From: Rodentolepis nana
Taxonomy: Eukaryota > Platyhelminthes > Cestoda > Cyclophyllidea > Hymenolepididae
Length of the DNA stretch: 23,286 nt
NCBI GenBank assembly: GCA_900617975.1
Contig: UZAE01000443.1
Span: 1 to 23,286, forward strand
Direction: 5' to 3'
Positions 22,001 through 23,286 of the stretch are shown piece by piece; within the stretch, counting starts at the first letter, position 1, and every line of letters starts with the position of its first letter. Under the pieces are notes generated by a model. It did no database searches and had not been told where the DNA came from. It worked only from the letters and a program-made list of their open reading frames with translations. The translations under genes and the position numbers were made by a program.

Positions 22001-22846
22001 TATACAGTTGATAAGGTGATAATGCAATTTAAGAACATCCTTTTCTTTTCCACGAGCTTTTCTTAGCACTACGTACCATTGATCTTGCCTTGTAGAATTA
22101 AGTTCGCTTGGAATTTGATCATTTTGCAGTTTGTGAAAGTGGAATTGACATACTTGCGTTCCTCACCTATTATAAAACAATCCACTTGACCTCGCCTAAT
22201 ATCTTGTTTGACCCATTTTCGAACCACGAAATTGAGTGTGCTCTCCACATTTTACTTGATGGTTCAAAAGGTGATTGTGTGAAAGAAACTGGACCTAGTT
22301 TGGGACTTCTCAATAAGCTTTTCGCACATTATGCACGTAGTTGTTACCTAATTACCAAAAAAGAACAAAAGTATTTTTTTATTAATAGGTTCTAACATTT
22401 GGCACATCTAGATATCGACTGAGTGGTTACGACCTTCTACGAGTTCTCCTTTATAACGGCCTCTGCATTCGTGTAGTTGTAAAGGGTAATGTTCAACTCA
22501 AAACAAAGGGGATATTTGACTGTCTAACAGGCCTATTGGAGGGTAAAAAGGCATTGGAAGACCAGCAGCAGACTGAGGCAAGGGACGAAGAATTGGAAGA
22601 ACTTGAATATCTTCGCTCCAGAGCTGAAGCCGCAATGGCCGTGGCCGATTTCTCTACTATTCTGACTGGGAAGGCGCAAAAGAAGGATTCTATGGAAGAT
22701 CGCAATGTACCCGGATTGGAACAGTTCATTACAGCTCAAGAGACTCGCTTCTCCTTCCATGACCTTATCACTGATACTGCCACGGTTATTGATTTGGAAC
22801 CTCTGAAGGAGAGTATAGAGCAGAGGACTATACGAACAAATCGAAA
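12753..22846 (+). CDS. ZU5-ZU5-UPA domain protein (DTHD1/PIDD1/ankyrin-type module), 5' part of gene
   Basis: Proposed exons: 12753-13027, 13110-13438, 13518-13604, 14246-14338, 15053-15213, 15902-16732, 17934-18196, 19693-19918, 21372-21470, 21895-21950, 22412-22846. They join in phase to about 952 residues; the end is outside the window. The start is ATG 12753, with an in-frame TAA at 12744-12746 and no acceptor between. Order: Lys/Arg-rich tail (1-92); first ZU5 (FVRRRGGLVLSWTGLRVEIPQ, VQIFIPF) with a charged insert; second ZU5 from FGKDGGLLRSPILHP through PVTLTLPLP to WKDIPVTG and VNTYQLGRFAM; UPA-like region to CIRVVVKGNVQL (compare ankyrin [12 protein letters not shown]); then a Glu-rich coiled-coil-like stretch. 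Such modules are protein-protein platforms. No ankyrin or leucine-rich repeats precede it, so DTHD1-like is the best guess; a death domain cannot be checked. Module call fairly sure, orthology unsure. Confidence 0.75.
13110..13438 (+). CDS. ZU5-UPA gene exon 2: first ZU5 domain core
   Basis: Residues 92-202. Acceptor aaatttcag/T, donor G/gtactt (phase 1). The segment FVRRRGGLVLSWTGLRVEIPQGAM has the ZU5 opening pattern (GG, short strand, G, hydrophobic, IP/PxGA). GSEIHVVWSPVKLRKPVQIFIPFSHAA matches the later ZU5 strands (F/LxxPVxxxIPH). Ends in a Glu/Lys helix. Confidence 0.85.
13518..13604 (+). CDS. ZU5-UPA gene exon 3: charged insert, proposed GC donor
   Basis: Residues 202-231 (KAAREAVKEDAQDPNDTASPD). 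Acceptor taatttag/TT. No GT donor gives the required phase 1 with a credible context. The site AAAG/gcaagc at 13604/13605 does, close to the GC-donor consensus AG/GCAAGT, and links to GAC AAA in the next exon. Confidence 0.65.
13605..14245 (+). other. Proposed GC-AG intron of the ZU5-UPA gene
   Basis: 641 bp, from gcaagc to ttgaatag. It holds the AAT microsatellite and a short C run near 13725-13732. The frame starting at 13825 has no splice sites in phase and is taken as intronic. Confidence 0.55.
14148..14171. repeat. (AAT)n microsatellite
   Basis: Eight AAT-type units with one G interruption, in the intron between ZU5-UPA exons 3 and 4. Confidence 0.85.
14246..14338 (+). CDS. ZU5-UPA gene exon 4: low-complexity charged insert
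   Basis: Residues 231-262, phase 1 to 1. Acceptor ttgaatag/AC, donor G/gtatgt. Encodes KAKGTPEVAKSANESPTTKG and a Gln/Ala/Lys segment. A second frame is also open here and into the next exon, but only this one keeps phase with exon 6. Confidence 0.65.
15053..15213 (+). CDS. ZU5-UPA gene exon 5: end of insert, back into ZU5 fold
   Basis: Residues 262-315. Acceptor ttgatttag/AG, donor GAG/gtattt (phase 0). After a basic EIDKQKRERRRGNLERK run it gives VPLLDTRCVYVLQSKIGDDFWTIKKG, which resembles the strand pair of ZU5 domains that ends in a W (ankyrin xxVLRSENGETWKEH). Confidence 0.72.
15902..16732 (+). CDS. ZU5-UPA gene exon 6: end of ZU5-1 and start of ZU5-2
   Basis: Residues 316-592, the largest exon, phase 0 to 0. 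Acceptor aattttcag/ATA, donor CAG/gtttgt. A Ser/Lys/Arg-rich stretch (SSSAKKRTHRRNSTSND) precedes GGVSFSVNDLNHFLVIVIG, the usual closing strand of a ZU5 domain. FGKDGGLLRSPILHP then opens the second ZU5, and NKPFERPVTLTLPLPQWY is its KPVTMTIPVP-like strand. A Gln/Glu-rich segment follows. Confidence 0.85.
16733..17933 (+). other. Intron between ZU5-UPA exons 6 and 7
   Basis: 1.2 kb of AT-rich sequence. A C/T-rich tract (CCCCCTCCCCCTCCCCCACC at about 17875-17894) lies roughly 40 bp before the acceptor. No gene or repeat-family member is recognised. Confidence 0.65.
17934..18196 (+). CDS. ZU5-UPA gene exon 7: end of ZU5-2
   Basis: Residues 593-680. Acceptor tttttgtcatag/CGA, donor CG/gtgagt (phase 2). 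The segment HLVWRACSGDT, LLLGLKGAPWKDIPVTGPFTPRCLQVNTYQLGR follows the ankyrin ZU5-2 order LRLLCSITGG, WEDITGTTPL, CVSFTTNVSARF. It joins exon 8 directly, giving GRFAMV across the junction. Confidence 0.82.
18681..19073 (-). mobile_element. SINE-like short retroposon, copy 3, internally rearranged
   Basis: About 390 bp in the intron after exon 7. The left end is preceded by a (TA)n run and contains the tail/head sequence TATCAAATGGCAGGCG twice (18681-18740). The middle contains three copies of GACGAAGGTAGATAAGGTG starting at 18802, 18843 and 18902. The right end GGAGGTAAGTCTATCACACA is typical. No clear target duplication was found, perhaps hidden by the simple repeat on the left. Confidence 0.8.
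19693..19918 (+). CDS. ZU5-UPA gene exon 8: UPA-like region, first part
   Basis: Residues 680-755. Acceptor tatcctag/T, donor CAG/gtgggc (phase 0). FAMVCSNEASRIPSS continues the strand from exon 7 (compare ARFWLIDCRQ in ankyrin). VLVPCLRADPTQLQLSIDCVPATKLISYLEEKL is a strand-helix pattern as in UPA domains. Confidence 0.8.
20221..20480 (-). mobile_element. SINE-like short retroposon, copy 4, internally deleted
   Basis: About 260 bp in the intron after exon 8. Both ends match the family (ATTTATTTATATCAAATGGC at left, GGAGGTAAGTCTATCGCGCA at right). A block of roughly 65-70 bp present in copies 1, 2 and 5 (from the AGTTTGAAG stretch to GTTGCCCAGG) is missing, so GATGGT runs straight into GCACCACATGG. 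Probable diverged duplication TTAAGGAAG (20210-20218) and TTAAAGAAG (20484-20492), 8 of 9 matching. Confidence 0.82.
20493..21371 (+). other. Rest of the intron between ZU5-UPA exons 8 and 9
   Basis: AT-rich intronic sequence with poly-A and poly-T runs (near 20828-20855). I see no ORF, RNA gene or repeat relationship here. Confidence 0.6.
21372..21470 (+). CDS. ZU5-UPA gene exon 9: Ser/Ala helix
   Basis: Residues 756-788, phase 0 to 0. Acceptor ttaactctag/AGC, donor CCA/gtaggt. The peptide SSASLSRRCSAVANSAYQRL is likely helical and not recognised as a domain. Supported by clean splice sites and phase. Confidence 0.7.
21895..21950 (+). CDS. ZU5-UPA gene exon 10 (tentative)
   Basis: A 56-bp exon giving VFRGLLSDDPDTGIQSLR and two bases of the next codon. 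It is needed because exon 9 ends in phase 0 and exon 11 is open only in phase 2. Acceptor ttcaactttag/GTG is good; donor AC/gtgacc is weak. An alternative intervening exon in 22131-22330 (frame GIDILAFLTYYKTIHLTSP) cannot be excluded. Confidence 0.45.
22412..22846 (+). CDS. ZU5-UPA gene exon 11: UPA end and coiled-coil-like segment
   Basis: Residues 807-952, phase 2 in and phase 2 out. Acceptor cacatctag/A, donor AA/gtatgt. GYDLLRVLLYNGLCIRVVVK then GNVQLKTKG matches the UPA pattern [20 protein letters not shown]. Downstream lies a Glu/Gln/Leu-rich stretch (LEDQQQTEARDEELEELEYL) likely to form a helix or coiled coil, then an acidic linker FHDLITDTATVIDLEPLKE. Confidence 0.8.
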
Positions 22847-22932
22847 GTATGTCTTTGCATGTTATTGAATACTTTTATTGATATTATGAATTTAATACAA
22901 AGTGAGATTTTGGGGAAGAATACTTGAATTTA

Positions 22933-23253
22933 TTTATTTATATCAAATGGCAGGCGTCTTGATGGTTATCATTAGCCCTTTAGTTGACTTCAGACTTCAT
23001 AGAGGAGAAGAAACATCAAATTGAAAAAAGTCGAGATGGAGGGGGGAACATAAGAGTGTTTCAAAGATATAAGAGACAAACACAAAGGTTGAAAAAAGGT
23101 GAGGTGAGTACTGTGAAATAGTCGAATATGGCATAGAGTGAGGGGGTGGTAGTTTGAAGTGAGATGTCAACTGCCAGTTAATAGACTTTTTTGCCGTATG
23201 AGTATACGTTGCCCAGGGTGCACCACGTGGAGGTAAGTCTATCGCACACCCCC
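22933..23253 (-). mobile_element. SINE-like short retroposon, copy 5, in the last visible intron
   Basis: About 321 bp with a perfect 13-bp target duplication ATACTTGAATTTA at 22920-22932 and 23254-23266. Near full length and closest in layout to copy 1: TTTATATCAAATGGCAGGCG at left, GCCCAGGGTGCACCACGTGG and GTAAGTCTATCGCACACCC at right. The best copy to define family ends. Confidence 0.88.
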
Positions 23254-23275
23254 ATACTTGAATTTAGATTAACAG

Positions 23276-23286
23276 AAATGAGAAAA
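23276..23286 (+). CDS. Possible start of ZU5-UPA gene exon 12, cut by window end
   Basis: After retroposon copy 5, tttagattaacag/A gives a phase-compatible acceptor: the two bases AA from exon 11 plus A complete Lys, then AAT GAG AAA. Eleven bases are visible, so this rests on phase and the AG only. Confidence 0.3.

Overview
This is intron-rich eukaryotic nuclear DNA: AT-leaning, with GT-AG introns ending in pyrimidine tracts, a mariner transposon and dispersed short retroposons. A flatworm, probably a tapeworm with a repeat-rich genome, fits the intron sizes, codon use and repeats. That is inference from general impression; nothing here is taxonomically diagnostic.

Left third (1-8655, + strand): the 3' part of a DEAD-box splicing helicase gene, DDX46/Prp5. 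Ten coding exons join in frame to give 911 residues and a stop; the gene's 5' end lies left of the window. Intron 1 holds a short retroposon (copy 1). The 1.7-kb eighth intron is mostly a mariner element of 1302 bp (6324-7625), with near-perfect 26-bp inverted repeats, a TA duplication and a transposase broken by two frameshifts and a nonsense change.

Middle (8656-12752): about 4.1 kb without a gene I can support, holding a candidate polyadenylation signal for DDX46 and retroposon copy 2.

Right half (12753 to the window end, + strand): the 5' part of a second multi-exon gene, eleven proposed coding exons plus a possible twelfth cut by the edge. The conceptual product (about 952 residues so far) has a basic lysine-rich N-terminus followed by what looks like a ZU5-ZU5-UPA module. 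Ankyrins and PIDD1 share this module, but here there are no N-terminal ankyrin or leucine-rich repeats, so a DTHD1-like protein is the closest guess. Any death domain would lie beyond the window. At the two places where PIDD1 has its HF-S self-cleavage motifs this protein reads HFL and GRFA, so it is probably not self-cleaving.

Five copies of one short retroposon family (about 260-390 bp) occur at 352, 11997, 18681, 20221 and 22933. All have the same orientation, with an ATTTA-rich tail at the left end, so they read on the minus strand. Three have perfect 13-bp target-site duplications. This family is the most distinctive feature of the window. The two genes share direction but nothing suggests a functional link. 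I saw no tRNA, rRNA, CRISPR array or prokaryotic-type feature.
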